A stretch of 48,542 bases of DNA from Shewanella canadensis (GCF_003966225.1 NZ_RXNU01000020.1:1-48542); one strand, 5' to 3'; positions 14,174 to 20,960 are shown, counted from the stretch's first letter. Numbers and translations: made by a program. The notes: a model not told the origin generated them from the sequence alone.

Positions 14174-14260
14174 ATGGAAGAAGAATTTGAAGAGTTCGAA
14201 GAGCATCCTCAGGATGTGATGGAACAATACCAGGACTATCCGTATGACTACGACTATTGA
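14174..14260 (+). CDS. orf28, very acidic 28-residue peptide
   Basis: ATG at 14174 to TGA at 14258-14260 encodes MEEEFEEFEEHPQDVMEQYQ and then a Tyr/Asp-rich end. AAGGTGATAT provides a ribosome site. The gene overlaps the start of ral by 17 bases in another frame. It is listed as orf28 in lambda annotations. Eight of the first ten residues are Met, Glu or Asp, so the peptide could act as a DNA mimic, but no function is known and that is speculation. Confidence 0.75.
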   Translation: MEEEFEEFEEHPQDVMEQYQDYPYDYDY

Positions 14261-14444
14261 TAAAAATCAATGGTGTGGACAATTCAAGCGATGCAATGGA
14301 TGCAAGCTGCAATCGGAATGCATGGTTAAGCCTGAAGAAATGTTTCCTGTAATGGAAGATGGGAAATATGTCGATAAATGGGCAATACGAACGACGGCAA
14401 TGATTGCCAGAGAACTTGGTAAACAGAACAACAAAGCTGCCTGA
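14244..14444 (+). CDS. ral: Ral restriction alleviation protein
   Basis: Ral is a 66-residue protein that lessens EcoKI type I restriction, probably by raising modification activity of the enzyme on unmodified phage DNA. Four cysteines (WCGQFKRCNGCKLQSEC, about 11-26) form a likely zinc-binding loop. It is expressed early from pL after N acts. It overlaps the end of orf28, suggesting coupled translation. Its position near sieB groups it with host-interaction genes. Confidence 0.96.
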   Translation: MTTTIDKNQWCGQFKRCNGCKLQSECMVKPEEMFPVMEDGKYVDKWAIRTTAMIARELGKQNNKAA

Positions 14445-14490
14445 TAGTGGCCTTTATTTTTGGCATAAATAACAGAATAAACACTGCACT

Positions 14491-14518
14491 GTGTATTCAT
14501 TCCAACGAGTGAATACAC
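14491..14518. repeat. Perfect 9-bp inverted repeat after ral
   Basis: GTGTATTCA (14491-14499) and TGAATACAC (14510-14518) form a perfect hairpin with a ten-base loop and no T run. It lies between ral and ea10, in the leftward transcript. Confidence 0.6.
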
Positions 14519-14580
14519 GGAGCAATGTCGCTCGTAACTAAACAGGAGCCGACTTGTTCTGATTATTGGAAATCTTCTTT

Positions 14581-14607
14581 GCCCTCCAGTGTGAGGGCGA
14601 TTTTTTA
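14581..14607 (+). terminator. Intrinsic terminator before ea10
   Basis: The stem GCCCTC (14581-14586) pairs with GAGGGC (14593-14598) and is followed by six T. It is one of the leftward-operon terminators crossed only with N antitermination; which named tL site it is was not resolved. Confidence 0.85.
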
Positions 14608-14626
14608 TCTGTGAGGATATGAACAG

Positions 14627-14995
14627 ATGTCAAACATCAAAAAATACATCATTGATTACGACTGGAAAGCATCAATAGAAATTGAAATCGACCATGACGT
14701 AATGACAGAGGAAAAACTTCACCAGATTAATAATTTCTGGTCAGACTCTGAATACCGACTCAATAAACACGGCTCTGTATTAAATGCTGTATTAATCATG
14801 CTGGCGCAACATGCTCTGCTTATAGCAATTTCAAGCGACTTAAATGCATATGGTGTTGTGTGTGAGTTCGACTGGAATGATGGAAATGGTCAGGAAGGAT
14901 GGCCTCCAATGGATGGTAGCGAAGGAATAAGAATTACCGATATCGATACATCAGGAATATTTGATTCAGATGATATGACTATCAAGGCCGCCTGA
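14627..14995 (+). CDS. ea10: Ea10 early protein
   Basis: Ea10 is a 122-residue acidic protein. Some records call it a single-strand DNA-binding protein, but no OB-fold motif can be recognised by eye here. It has a mixed helix/strand pattern, with a hydrophobic stretch (LNAVLIMLAQHALLIAIS) around residues 46-66 too short and polar-flanked for a clear membrane helix. GTGAGGATATGAACAG lies before the ATG. It sits between two intrinsic terminators (14581-14607 and 15016-15047) in the left operon. Function is uncertain. Confidence 0.9.
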   Translation: MSNIKKYIIDYDWKASIEIEIDHDVMTEEKLHQINNFWSDSEYRLNKHGSVLNAVLIMLAQHALLIAISSDLNAYGVVCEFDWNDGNGQEGWPPMDGSEGIRITDIDTSGIFDSDDMTIKAA

Positions 14996-15015
14996 GTGCG
15001 GTTTTACCGCATACC

Positions 15016-15047
15016 AATAACGCTTCACTCGAGGCGTTTTTCGTTAT
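15016..15047 (+). terminator. Hairpin and T run between ea10 and cIII
   Basis: A stem based on AACGC (15019-15023) and GCGTT (15034-15038) runs into five T. An outer ATAACG/CGTTAT pairing extends it. It lies about 20 bases before the cIII ATG, in the region where cIII mRNA structure and RNase III are known to act. Confidence 0.75.
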
Positions 15048-15067
15048 GTATAAATAAGGAGCACACC

Positions 15068-15232
15068 ATGCAATATGCCATTGCAGGGTGGCCTGTTGCT
15101 GGCTGCCCTTCCGAATCTTTACTTGAACGAATCACCCGTAAATTACGTGACGGATGGAAACGCCTTATCGACATACTTAATCAGCCAGGAGTCCCAAAGA
15201 ATGGATCAAACACTTATGGCTATCCAGACTAA
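15068..15232 (+). CDS. cIII: CIII, FtsH protease inhibitor
   Basis: CIII is a 54-residue peptide with an amphipathic helix in its middle (about 14-37, PSESLLERITRKLRDGWKRL). It inhibits the FtsH protease and thereby protects CII, pushing infection toward lysogeny. The ATG at 15068 follows AATAAGGAGCACACC, a strong ribosome site. A longer open frame upstream is not supported. kil starts inside its 3' end. Its translation depends on alternative mRNA folding and on RNase III, known from the literature. Confidence 0.97.
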   Translation: MQYAIAGWPVAGCPSESLLERITRKLRDGWKRLIDILNQPGVPKNGSNTYGYPD

Positions 15233-15344
15233 ATTCACTATCGCCACTTTTATTGGCGATGAAAAGATGTTTCGTGAAGCCGTCGACGCTTATAAAAAAT
15301 GGATATTAATACTGAAACTGAGATCAAGCAAAAGCATTCACTAA
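15201..15344 (+). CDS. kil: Kil, cell division inhibitor
   Basis: Kil is a 47-residue peptide that blocks FtsZ ring assembly and kills the host when prophage genes are induced. The frame starts with [19 protein letters not shown] and ends RSSKSIH. It overlaps cIII by 32 bases and gam by 46, each in a different frame. Expression is from pL with N. Prophage curing or survival assays trace much of the pL-operon toxicity to it, as known from the literature. Confidence 0.94.
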
Positions 15345-15715
15345 CCCCCTTTCCTGTTTTCCTAATCAGCCCGGCATTTCGCGGGCGATATTTTCACAGC
15401 TATTTCAGGAGTTCAGCCATGAACGCTTATTACATTCAGGATCGTCTTGAGGCTCAGAGCTGGGCGCGTCACTACCAGCAGCTCGCCCGTGAAGAGAAAG
15501 AGGCAGAACTGGCAGACGACATGGAAAAAGGCCTGCCCCAGCACCTGTTTGAATCGCTATGCATCGATCATTTGCAACGCCACGGGGCCAGCAAAAAATC
15601 CATTACCCGTGCGTTTGATGACGATGTTGAGTTTCAGGAGCGCATGGCAGAACACATCCGGTACATGGTTGAAACCATTGCTCACCACCAGGTTGATATT
15701 GATTCAGAGGTATAA
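15299..15715 (+). CDS. gam: Gam, RecBCD inhibitor
   Basis: Gam binds RecBCD as a dimer that mimics DNA ends, protecting linear and rolling-circle phage DNA. The frame encodes 138 residues (GamL). An internal Met41 ([18 protein letters not shown] at 15419), preceded by TTTCAGGAG, gives the 98-residue GamS that is most studied. The body is an acidic helical protein ([11 protein letters not shown] and [10 protein letters not shown]). It overlaps kil upstream and is followed by bet after five bases, forming the Red operon. Confidence 0.96.
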
Positions 15716-15720
15716 AACGA

Positions 15721-16506
15721 ATGAGTACTGCACTCGCAACGCTGGCTGGGAAGCTGGCTGAACGTGTCGGCATGGATTCTGTCGACCCACAGGAACTGAT
15801 CACCACTCTTCGCCAGACGGCATTTAAAGGTGATGCCAGCGATGCGCAGTTCATCGCATTACTGATCGTTGCCAACCAGTACGGCCTTAATCCGTGGACG
15901 AAAGAAATTTACGCCTTTCCTGATAAGCAGAATGGCATCGTTCCGGTGGTGGGCGTTGATGGCTGGTCCCGCATCATCAATGAAAACCAGCAGTTTGATG
16001 GCATGGACTTTGAGCAGGACAATGAATCCTGTACATGCCGGATTTACCGCAAGGACCGTAATCATCCGATCTGCGTTACCGAATGGATGGATGAATGCCG
16101 CCGCGAACCATTCAAAACTCGCGAAGGCAGAGAAATCACGGGGCCGTGGCAGTCGCATCCCAAACGGATGTTACGTCATAAAGCCATGATTCAGTGTGCC
16201 CGTCTGGCCTTCGGATTTGCTGGTATCTATGACAAGGATGAAGCCGAGCGCATTGTCGAAAATACTGCATACACTGCAGAACGTCAGCCGGAACGCGACA
16301 TCACTCCGGTTAACGATGAAACCATGCAGGAGATTAACACTCTGCTGATCGCCCTGGATAAAACATGGGATGACGACTTATTGCCGCTCTGTTCCCAGAT
16401 ATTTCGCCGCGACATTCGTGCATCGTCAGAACTGACACAGGCCGAAGCAGTAAAAGCTCTTGGATTCCTGAAACAGAAAGCCGCAGAGCAGAAGGTGGCA
16501 GCATGA
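15721..16506 (+). CDS. bet: Red beta single-strand annealing protein
   Basis: Bet is a 261-residue single-strand annealing protein of the RecT/Redbeta superfamily. It coats ssDNA made by Exo, forms rings and helical filaments, and anneals complementary strands. The N-terminal core (about 1-177) carries binding and annealing, with motifs such as [18 protein letters not shown] and [11 protein letters not shown]. The C-terminal part (about 190-261) contacts Exo and host SSB. It overlaps exo by four bases, ATGA. Confidence 0.98.
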
Positions 16507-17183
16507 CACCGGACATTATCCTGCAGCGTACCGGGATCGATGTGAGAGCTGTCGAACAGGGGGATGATGCGTGGCACAAATTACGGCTCGGCGTCATCAC
16601 CGCTTCAGAAGTTCACAACGTGATAGCAAAACCCCGCTCCGGAAAGAAGTGGCCTGACATGAAAATGTCCTACTTCCACACCCTGCTTGCTGAGGTTTGC
16701 ACCGGTGTGGCTCCGGAAGTTAACGCTAAAGCACTGGCCTGGGGAAAACAGTACGAGAACGACGCCAGAACCCTGTTTGAATTCACTTCCGGCGTGAATG
16801 TTACTGAATCCCCGATCATCTATCGCGACGAAAGTATGCGTACCGCCTGCTCTCCCGATGGTTTATGCAGTGACGGCAACGGCCTTGAACTGAAATGCCC
16901 GTTTACCTCCCGGGATTTCATGAAGTTCCGGCTCGGTGGTTTCGAGGCCATAAAGTCAGCTTACATGGCCCAGGTGCAGTACAGCATGTGGGTGACGCGA
17001 AAAAATGCCTGGTACTTTGCCAACTATGACCCGCGTATGAAGCGTGAAGGCCTGCATTATGTCGTGATTGAGCGGGATGAAAAGTACATGGCGAGTTTTG
17101 ACGAGATCGTGCCGGAGTTCATCGAAAAAATGGACGAGGCACTGGCTGAAATTGGTTTTGTATTTGGGGAGCAATGGCGATGA
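16503..17183 (+). CDS. exo: Red alpha 5'-3' exonuclease
   Basis: Exo is a 226-residue, ring-shaped trimeric exonuclease that degrades the 5' strand of duplex ends and leaves 3' overhangs for Beta. It has a type II restriction-endonuclease-like core. The catalytic residues Asp119, Glu129 and Lys131 lie in the segment [19 protein letters not shown]. It overlaps bet upstream and orf60a downstream by four bases each, so the series is translationally coupled. It is transcribed from pL. Confidence 0.98.
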
Positions 17184-17362
17184 CGCATCCTCACGATAAT
17201 ATCCGGGTAGGCGCAATCACTTTCGTCTACTCCGTTACAAAGCGAGGCTGGGTATTTCCCGGCCTTTCTGTTATCCGAAATCCACTGAAAGCACAGCGGC
17301 TGGCTGAGGAGATAAATAATAAACGAGGGGCTGTATGCACAAAGCATCTTCTGTTGAGTTAA
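17180..17362 (+). CDS. orf60a, DUF1317-like protein
   Basis: The 60-residue product starts with ATG at 17180, overlapping the exo stop as ATGA. It begins [19 protein letters not shown] and ends near orf63. I recall it as the DUF1317 family of lambdoid phages. There is a central Gly/Trp/Phe-rich strand region ([11 protein letters not shown]) and a helical end ([14 protein letters not shown]). Function is unknown. Its distance from exo suggests expression as part of the Red transcript. Confidence 0.88.
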
Positions 17363-17526
17363 GAACGAGTATCGAGATGGCACATAGCCTTGCTCAAATT
17401 GGAATCAGGTTTGTGCCAATACCAGTAGAAACAGACGAAGAATTTCATACGTTAGCCGCATCCCTTTCACAAAAGCTGGAAATGATGGTGGCGAAAGCAG
17501 AAGCAGATGAGAGAAACCAGGTATGA
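17335..17526 (+). CDS. orf63, DUF1382-like protein
   Basis: The 63-residue protein starts [20 protein letters not shown] and is largely helical with an acidic C-terminus. I recall it as the DUF1382 family. Its start lies inside orf60a, and its stop TGA overlaps the ATG of a 27-codon ORF (17523). Experimental work on the lambda exo-xis region reports effects of small proteins here on cell-cycle and lysogeny choice, but no specific activity can be read from the sequence. Confidence 0.88.
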   Translation: MHKASSVELRTSIEMAHSLAQIGIRFVPIPVETDEEFHTLAASLSQKLEMMVAKAEADERNQV

Positions 17527-17692
17527 CAACCACGGAATGCATTTTTCTGGCAGCGGGCTTCATATTCTGTGTGCTTATGCTTGCCGACATGGGACTTGTT
17601 CAATGACACCTCAGCAGGAAAACGCCCTTCGCAGCATTGCCCGTCAGGCTAATTCTGAAATCAAAAAAAGCCAGACAGCAGTTTCCGGATAA
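17507..17692 (+). CDS. orf61 as traditionally annotated; probably the 5' part of a broken gene
   Basis: The listed frame has 61 codons. Its first 32 residues (MRETRYDNHGMHFSGSG) overlap orf63 and the 27-residue membrane ORF, and have no coupling start. The part from Met33 (ATG 17603, MTPQQENALRSIARQANSEI) is coupled to the upstream ORF by ATGA. After Lys-Lys the frame hits an A7 run (17663-17669) and stops at 17692. Removing one A would join it to the open frame that ends at 17819. The true gene is thus likely 17603-17819 with a one-base insertion. Confidence 0.6.
   Translation: MRETRYDNHGMHFSGSGLHILCAYACRHGTCSMTPQQENALRSIARQANSEIKKSQTAVSG
17523..17606 (+). CDS. Unannotated 27-residue membrane peptide
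   Basis: ATG 17523 to TGA 17604-17606 encodes 27 residues, MTTTECIFLAAGFIFCVLML and then ADMGLVQ. Residues 7-20 are strongly hydrophobic, so this is a single-span membrane peptide. Its start overlaps the orf63 stop (ATGA) and its stop overlaps the next ATG (17603, again ATGA). That double coupling is the same pattern as bet-exo-orf60a and is good evidence that it is translated. It is out of frame with the traditional orf61 that covers the same DNA. Function is unknown. Confidence 0.7.
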   Translation: MTTTECIFLAAGFIFCVLMLADMGLVQ

Positions 17693-17819
17693 AAACGTCG
17701 ATGACATTTGCCGTAGCGTACTGAAGAAGCACCGCGAAACGGTAACGCTGATGGGATTCACACCGACTCATTTAAGCCTGGCAATCGGCATGTTAAACGG
17801 CGTCTTTAAGGAACGATGA
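17603..17819 (+). pseudogene. Probable 71-residue gene split by an A7 run
   Basis: The 5' part (MTPQQENALRSIARQANSEI plus KK) and the 3' part (ARQQFPDKNVDDICRSVL and on to GMLNGVFKER) join in one frame if the A7 at 17663-17669 were A6, giving 71 residues. Both ends are linked to neighbours by ATGA overlaps: the start to the membrane peptide, the stop TGA at 17817-17819 to an ATG at 17816. An intact ancestor is therefore likely. A +1 slip on the A run could still give some full-length protein. Confidence 0.6.
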
Positions 17820-17911
17820 ACATGAAAAGCAAAATCATCAGGGAGCTACAGGCTCCTTTTTTATTATTCGCATTCACCCTCAAGCGTATTAACCAACAGT
17901 TCAGGGATTAA
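17816..17911 (+). CDS. Unannotated 31-residue basic peptide over a terminator-like hairpin
   Basis: ATG 17816 overlaps the stop of the preceding frame (ATGA) and the ORF ends with TAA 17909-17911. The product, MNMKSKIIRELQAPFLLFAF then TLKRINQQFRD, has a hydrophobic middle between basic ends. The DNA for residues 8-16 is also an intrinsic-terminator hairpin with a T6 run. The coupling favours translation, and the hairpin offers a reason for the unusual amino acids. No family is recognised. Confidence 0.55.
   Translation: MNMKSKIIRELQAPFLLFAFTLKRINQQFRD
17840..17863 (+). terminator. Terminator-like hairpin inside a small ORF
   Basis: GGAGC and GCTCC pair around a TACAG loop (about 17841-17855), followed by TTTTTTATT. 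It is a good intrinsic terminator by appearance and would be read through by N-modified polymerase from pL. Confidence 0.7.
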
Positions 17912-17917
17912 TGAAAG

Positions 17918-18139
17918 ATGGCAGACATCATTGATTCAGCATCAGAAATAGAAGAATTACAGCGCAACACAGCAATAAAAATGCGCCGCCTGAACCACCA
18001 GGCTATATCTGCCACTCATTGTTGTGAGTGTGGCGATCCGATAGATGAACGAAGACGCCTGGTCGTTCAGGGTTGTCGGACTTGTGCAAGTTGCCAGGAG
18101 GATCTGGAACTTATCAGTAAACAGAGAGGTTCGAAGTGA
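17918..18139 (+). CDS. TraR/DksA-type C4 zinc-finger protein (orf73)
   Basis: This 73-residue protein has the length and layout of F-plasmid TraR. An N-terminal helix with acidic residues (MADIIDSASEIEELQRNTA) is followed by a four-Cys zinc finger, CCECGDPI with CRTCASCQEDLE at about 35-64, and a short basic tail. TraR and its phage relatives bind RNA polymerase through the secondary channel and act like DksA plus ppGpp, shifting host transcription. The stop overlaps the ea22 start by four bases (GTGA). It is read from pL in delayed-early time. Family assignment is firm by motif; activity in lambda is inferred. Confidence 0.85.
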   Translation: MADIIDSASEIEELQRNTAIKMRRLNHQAISATHCCECGDPIDERRRLVVQGCRTCASCQEDLELISKQRGSK

Positions 18140-18684
18140 GCGAAATTAACTCTCAGGCACTGCGTGAAGCGGCAGAGCAGGCAATGCATGACGACTGGGG
18201 ATTTGACGCAGACCTTTTCCATGAATTGGTAACACCATCGATTGTGCTGGAACTGCTGGATGAACGGGAAAGAAACCAGCAATACATCAAACGCCGCGAC
18301 CAGGAGAACGAGGATATTGCGCTAACAGTAGGGAAACTGCGTGTTGAGCTTGAAACAGCAAAATCAAAACTCAACGAGCAGCGTGAGTATTACGAAGGTG
18401 TTATCTCGGATGGGAGTAAGCGTATTGCTAAACTGGAAAGCAACGAAGTCCGTGAAGACGGAAACCAGTTTCTTGTTGTTCGCCATCCTGGGAAGACTCC
18501 TGTTATCAAGCACTGCACTGGTGACCTGGAAGAGTTTCTGCGGCAGTTAATCGAACAAGACCCGTTAGTAACTATCGACATCATTACGCATCGCTATTAC
18601 GGGGTTGGAGGTCAATGGGTTCAGGATGCAGGTGAGTATCTGCATATGATGTCTGACGCTGGCATTCGCATCAAAGGAGAGTGA
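18136..18684 (+). CDS. ea22: Ea22 early protein
   Basis: Ea22 is a 182-residue protein with a GTG start that overlaps the end of the zinc-finger gene. The centre (about 50-105, NQQYIKRRDQENEDIALTV and on) is a long charged heptad region, a coiled coil. The C-terminal part is a compact domain (DPLVTIDIITHRYYGVGG) similar to that of many lambdoid early proteins. It is one of the exo-xis genes reported to influence the lysis/lysogeny outcome. The biochemical role is unknown. Confidence 0.92.
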   Translation: MSEINSQALREAAEQAMHDDWGFDADLFHELVTPSIVLELLDERERNQQYIKRRDQENEDIALTVGKLRVELETAKSKLNEQREYYEGVISDGSKRIAKLESNEVREDGNQFLVVRHPGKTPVIKHCTGDLEEFLRQLIEQDPLVTIDIITHRYYGVGGQWVQDAGEYLHMMSDAGIRIKGE

Positions 18685-18875
18685 GATCGGTTTTGTAAAA
18701 GATAACGCTTGTGAAAATGCTGAATTTCGCGTCGTCTTCACAGCGATGCCAGAGTCTGTAGTGTCAGATGATGACCGTACTCAAACATCGGGTTGAGTAT
18801 TATCTTACTGTTTCTTTACATAAACATTGCTGATACCGTTTAGCTGAAACGACATACATTGCAAGGAGTTTATAA

Positions 18876-19157
18876 ATGAGTATCAATGAGTTAGAGTCTG
18901 AGCAAAAAGATTGGGCGTTATCAATGTTGTGCAGATCCGGTGTCTTGTCTCCATGCAGACATCACGAAGGTGTTTATGTAGATGAAGGTATAGATATAGA
19001 GTCGGCATACAAATATTCCATGAAGGTTTATAAGTCTAATGAAGACAAATCCCCATTCTGCAATGTGCGAGAAATGACTGATACCGTGCAAAATTATTAT
19101 CACGAGTACGGTGGAAACGATACTTGCCCTCTCTGTACAAAACATATAGATGATTAA
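18876..19157 (+). CDS. ea8.5: Ea8.5 early protein
   Basis: Ea8.5 is a 93-residue acidic protein with a Cys/His set (LCRSGVLSPCRHHEGV near 18-33, and CPLCTKHIDD at the end). The literature describes a homeodomain-like fold with a zinc-finger part for Ea8.5, and the Cys/His positions seen agree. GCAAGGAGTTTATAA precedes its ATG. It stands 191 bases after ea22, in a gap that shows no ORF with a start. It is in the exo-xis region that affects CII-dependent decisions; the precise target is not known. Confidence 0.92.
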   Translation: MSINELESEQKDWALSMLCRSGVLSPCRHHEGVYVDEGIDIESAYKYSMKVYKSNEDKSPFCNVREMTDTVQNYYHEYGGNDTCPLCTKHIDD

Positions 19158-19171
19158 ACCCAATATTACAT

Positions 19172-19196
19172 AACAATCCTCGCACTCGCGGGGATT
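19172..19196 (+). terminator. Hairpin after ea8.5
   Basis: CCTCGC and GCGGGG pair around ACTC (about 19175-19190) and are followed by ATTTATTTTA. It is a weak intrinsic terminator between ea8.5 and orf55. Confidence 0.55.
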
Positions 19197-19245
19197 TATT
19201 TTATCTGAACTCGCTACGGCGGGTTTTGTTTTATGGAGATGATAA

Positions 19246-19413
19246 ATGCACTTCCGAGTCACAGGAGAATGGAATGGAGAGCCATTCAACAGAGTTATCG
19301 AAGCGGAGAACATCAACGACTGCTACGACCACTGGATGATATGGGCGCAGATAGCACATGCAGACGTAACCAATATTCGAATTGAAGAACTGAAAGAACA
19401 CCAAGCCGCCTGA
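19246..19413 (+). CDS. orf55, small acidic protein upstream of xis
   Basis: ATG 19246 to TGA 19411-19413 encodes 55 residues, MHFRVTGEWNGEPFNRVIEA to KEHQAA. TGGAGATGATAA gives a ribosome site. The product is acidic, with an aromatic helix (CYDHWMIWAQIAHADV). It lies 40 bases before xis. The stop codon is embedded in a terminator hairpin. The gene is missing from some lambda annotations. Function is unknown. Confidence 0.75.
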   Translation: MHFRVTGEWNGEPFNRVIEAENINDCYDHWMIWAQIAHADVTNIRIEELKEHQAA

Positions 19414-19426
19414 TGGCGGTTTTTTC
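19401..19426 (+). terminator. Terminator overlapping the orf55 stop
   Basis: CCGCC pairs with GGCGG across the TGAT of the stop region (about 19406-19419) and runs into six T. It directly precedes the CII site of pI, so it would insulate pI from unmodified pL transcription. Confidence 0.75.
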
Positions 19427-19466
19427 TTGCGTGTAATTGCGGAGACTTTGCGATGTACTTGACACT
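19427..19466 (+). promoter_or_regulatory. pI promoter for int (CII-dependent)
   Basis: The CII site TTGC-GTGTAA-TTGC is at 19427-19440. The start is about 19466, just inside xis, so this transcript makes Int but not Xis. The -10 near 19454-19459 is poor, as expected for an activator-dependent promoter. Confidence 0.9.
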
Positions 19467-19671
19467 TCAGGAGTGGAACGCACGCCAGCGACGTCCAAGA
19501 AGCCTTGAAACAGTTCGTCGATGGGTTCGGGAATGCAGGATATTCCCACCTCCGGTTAAGGATGGAAGAGAGTATCTGTTCCACGAATCAGCGGTAAAGG
19601 TTGACTTAAATCGACCAGTAACAGGTGGCCTTTTGAAGAGGATCAGAAATGGGAAGAAGGCGAAGTCATGA
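19453..19671 (+). CDS. xis: Xis excisionase
   Basis: Xis is a 72-residue directionality factor. It binds X1 and X2 in the P arm of attP, bends the DNA and turns Int towards excision. The N-terminal winged-helix part (MYLTLQEWNARQRRPRSLET then VRRWVRECRIFPPP) binds DNA, and the basic C-terminus (KRIRNGKKAKS) contacts Int. The ATG lies inside the pI region, so CII activation bypasses it. Xis overlaps int by 23 bases in another frame. Confidence 0.98.
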   Translation: MYLTLQEWNARQRRPRSLETVRRWVRECRIFPPPVKDGREYLFHESAVKVDLNRPVTGGLLKRIRNGKKAKS

Positions 19672-20719
19672 GCGCCGGGATTTACCCCCTAACCTTTATA
19701 TAAGAAACAATGGATATTACTGCTACAGGGACCCAAGGACGGGTAAAGAGTTTGGATTAGGCAGAGACAGGCGAATCGCAATCACTGAAGCTATACAGGC
19801 CAACATTGAGTTATTTTCAGGACACAAACACAAGCCTCTGACAGCGAGAATCAACAGTGATAATTCCGTTACGTTACATTCATGGCTTGATCGCTACGAA
19901 AAAATCCTGGCCAGCAGAGGAATCAAGCAGAAGACACTCATAAATTACATGAGCAAAATTAAAGCAATAAGGAGGGGTCTGCCTGATGCTCCACTTGAAG
20001 ACATCACCACAAAAGAAATTGCGGCAATGCTCAATGGATACATAGACGAGGGCAAGGCGGCGTCAGCCAAGTTAATCAGATCAACACTGAGCGATGCATT
20101 CCGAGAGGCAATAGCTGAAGGCCATATAACAACAAACCATGTCGCTGCCACTCGCGCAGCAAAATCAGAGGTAAGGAGATCAAGACTTACGGCTGACGAA
20201 TACCTGAAAATTTATCAAGCAGCAGAATCATCACCATGTTGGCTCAGACTTGCAATGGAACTGGCTGTTGTTACCGGGCAACGAGTTGGTGATTTATGCG
20301 AAATGAAGTGGTCTGATATCGTAGATGGATATCTTTATGTCGAGCAAAGCAAAACAGGCGTAAAAATTGCCATCCCAACAGCATTGCATATTGATGCTCT
20401 CGGAATATCAATGAAGGAAACACTTGATAAATGCAAAGAGATTCTTGGCGGAGAAACCATAATTGCATCTACTCGTCGCGAACCGCTTTCATCCGGCACA
20501 GTATCAAGGTATTTTATGCGCGCACGAAAAGCATCAGGTCTTTCCTTCGAAGGGGATCCGCCTACCTTTCACGAGTTGCGCAGTTTGTCTGCAAGACTCT
20601 ATGAGAAGCAGATAAGCGATAAGTTTGCTCAACATCTTCTCGGGCATAAGTCGGACACCATGGCATCACAGTATCGTGATGACAGAGGCAGGGAGTGGGA
20701 CAAAATTGAAATCAAATAA
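19649..20719 (+). CDS. int: Int tyrosine recombinase
   Basis: Int is the 356-residue lambda integrase. The N-terminal arm-binding domain is about 1-64, the core-binding domain about 65-170, and the catalytic domain about 177-356. Catalytic residues are visible: Arg212 (TGQRVGDLC), Lys235, His308 and Arg311 (HELRSLSAR), His333 (LLGHKSD) and Tyr342 (ASQYRDDRG). It recombines attP at 20793-20807 with the bacterial attB, with IHF and, for excision, Xis and Fis. The start lies within xis. Expression is from pI (lysogeny) or pL (lytic, then destroyed through sib). Confidence 0.99.
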   Translation: MGRRRSHERRDLPPNLYIRNNGYYCYRDPRTGKEFGLGRDRRIAITEAIQANIELFSGHKHKPLTARINSDNSVTLHSWLDRYEKILASRGIKQKTLINYMSKIKAIRRGLPDAPLEDITTKEIAAMLNGYIDEGKAASAKLIRSTLSDAFREAIAEGHITTNHVAATRAAKSEVRRSRLTADEYLKIYQAAESSPCWLRLAMELAVVTGQRVGDLCEMKWSDIVDGYLYVEQSKTGVKIAIPTALHIDALGISMKETLDKCKEILGGETIIASTRREPLSSGTVSRYFMRARKASGLSFEGDPPTFHELRSLSARLYEKQISDKFAQHLLGHKSDTMASQYRDDRGREWDKIEIK

Positions 20720-20960
20720 TGATTTTATTTTGACTGATAGTGACCTGTTCGTTGCAACAAATTGATAAGCAATGCTTTTTTATAATGCCAACTTAGTATA
20801 AAAAAGCTGAACGAGAAACGTAAAATGATATAAATATCAATATATTAAATTAGATTTTGCATAAAAAACAGACTACATAATACTGTAAAACACAACATAT
20901 GCAGTCACTATGAATCAACTACTTAGATGGTATTAGTGACCTGTAACAGAGCATTAGCGC
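20720..20960. other. attP: attP phage attachment site
   Basis: The 15-bp core TTAGTATAAAAAAGC is at 20793-20807. The P' arm (20720-20792, next to int) has arm-type sites around GACTGATAGTGACC (20732-20745). The P arm has P2 (CAGTCACTAT, 20902-20911) and P1 (TTAGTGACCTG, 20933-20943). The very AT-rich P arm between them holds the IHF and Xis sites. The element is in the order needed for POP' relative to int. Confidence 0.96.

Noticed and set aside
17603..17819. A -1 programmed frameshift on the A7 run as in dnaX
   Set aside because: The frame needed after the run is reached by +1 (or -2), not -1, and no stimulatory stem-loop or upstream Shine-Dalgarno-like element is evident; simple insertion is more likely.
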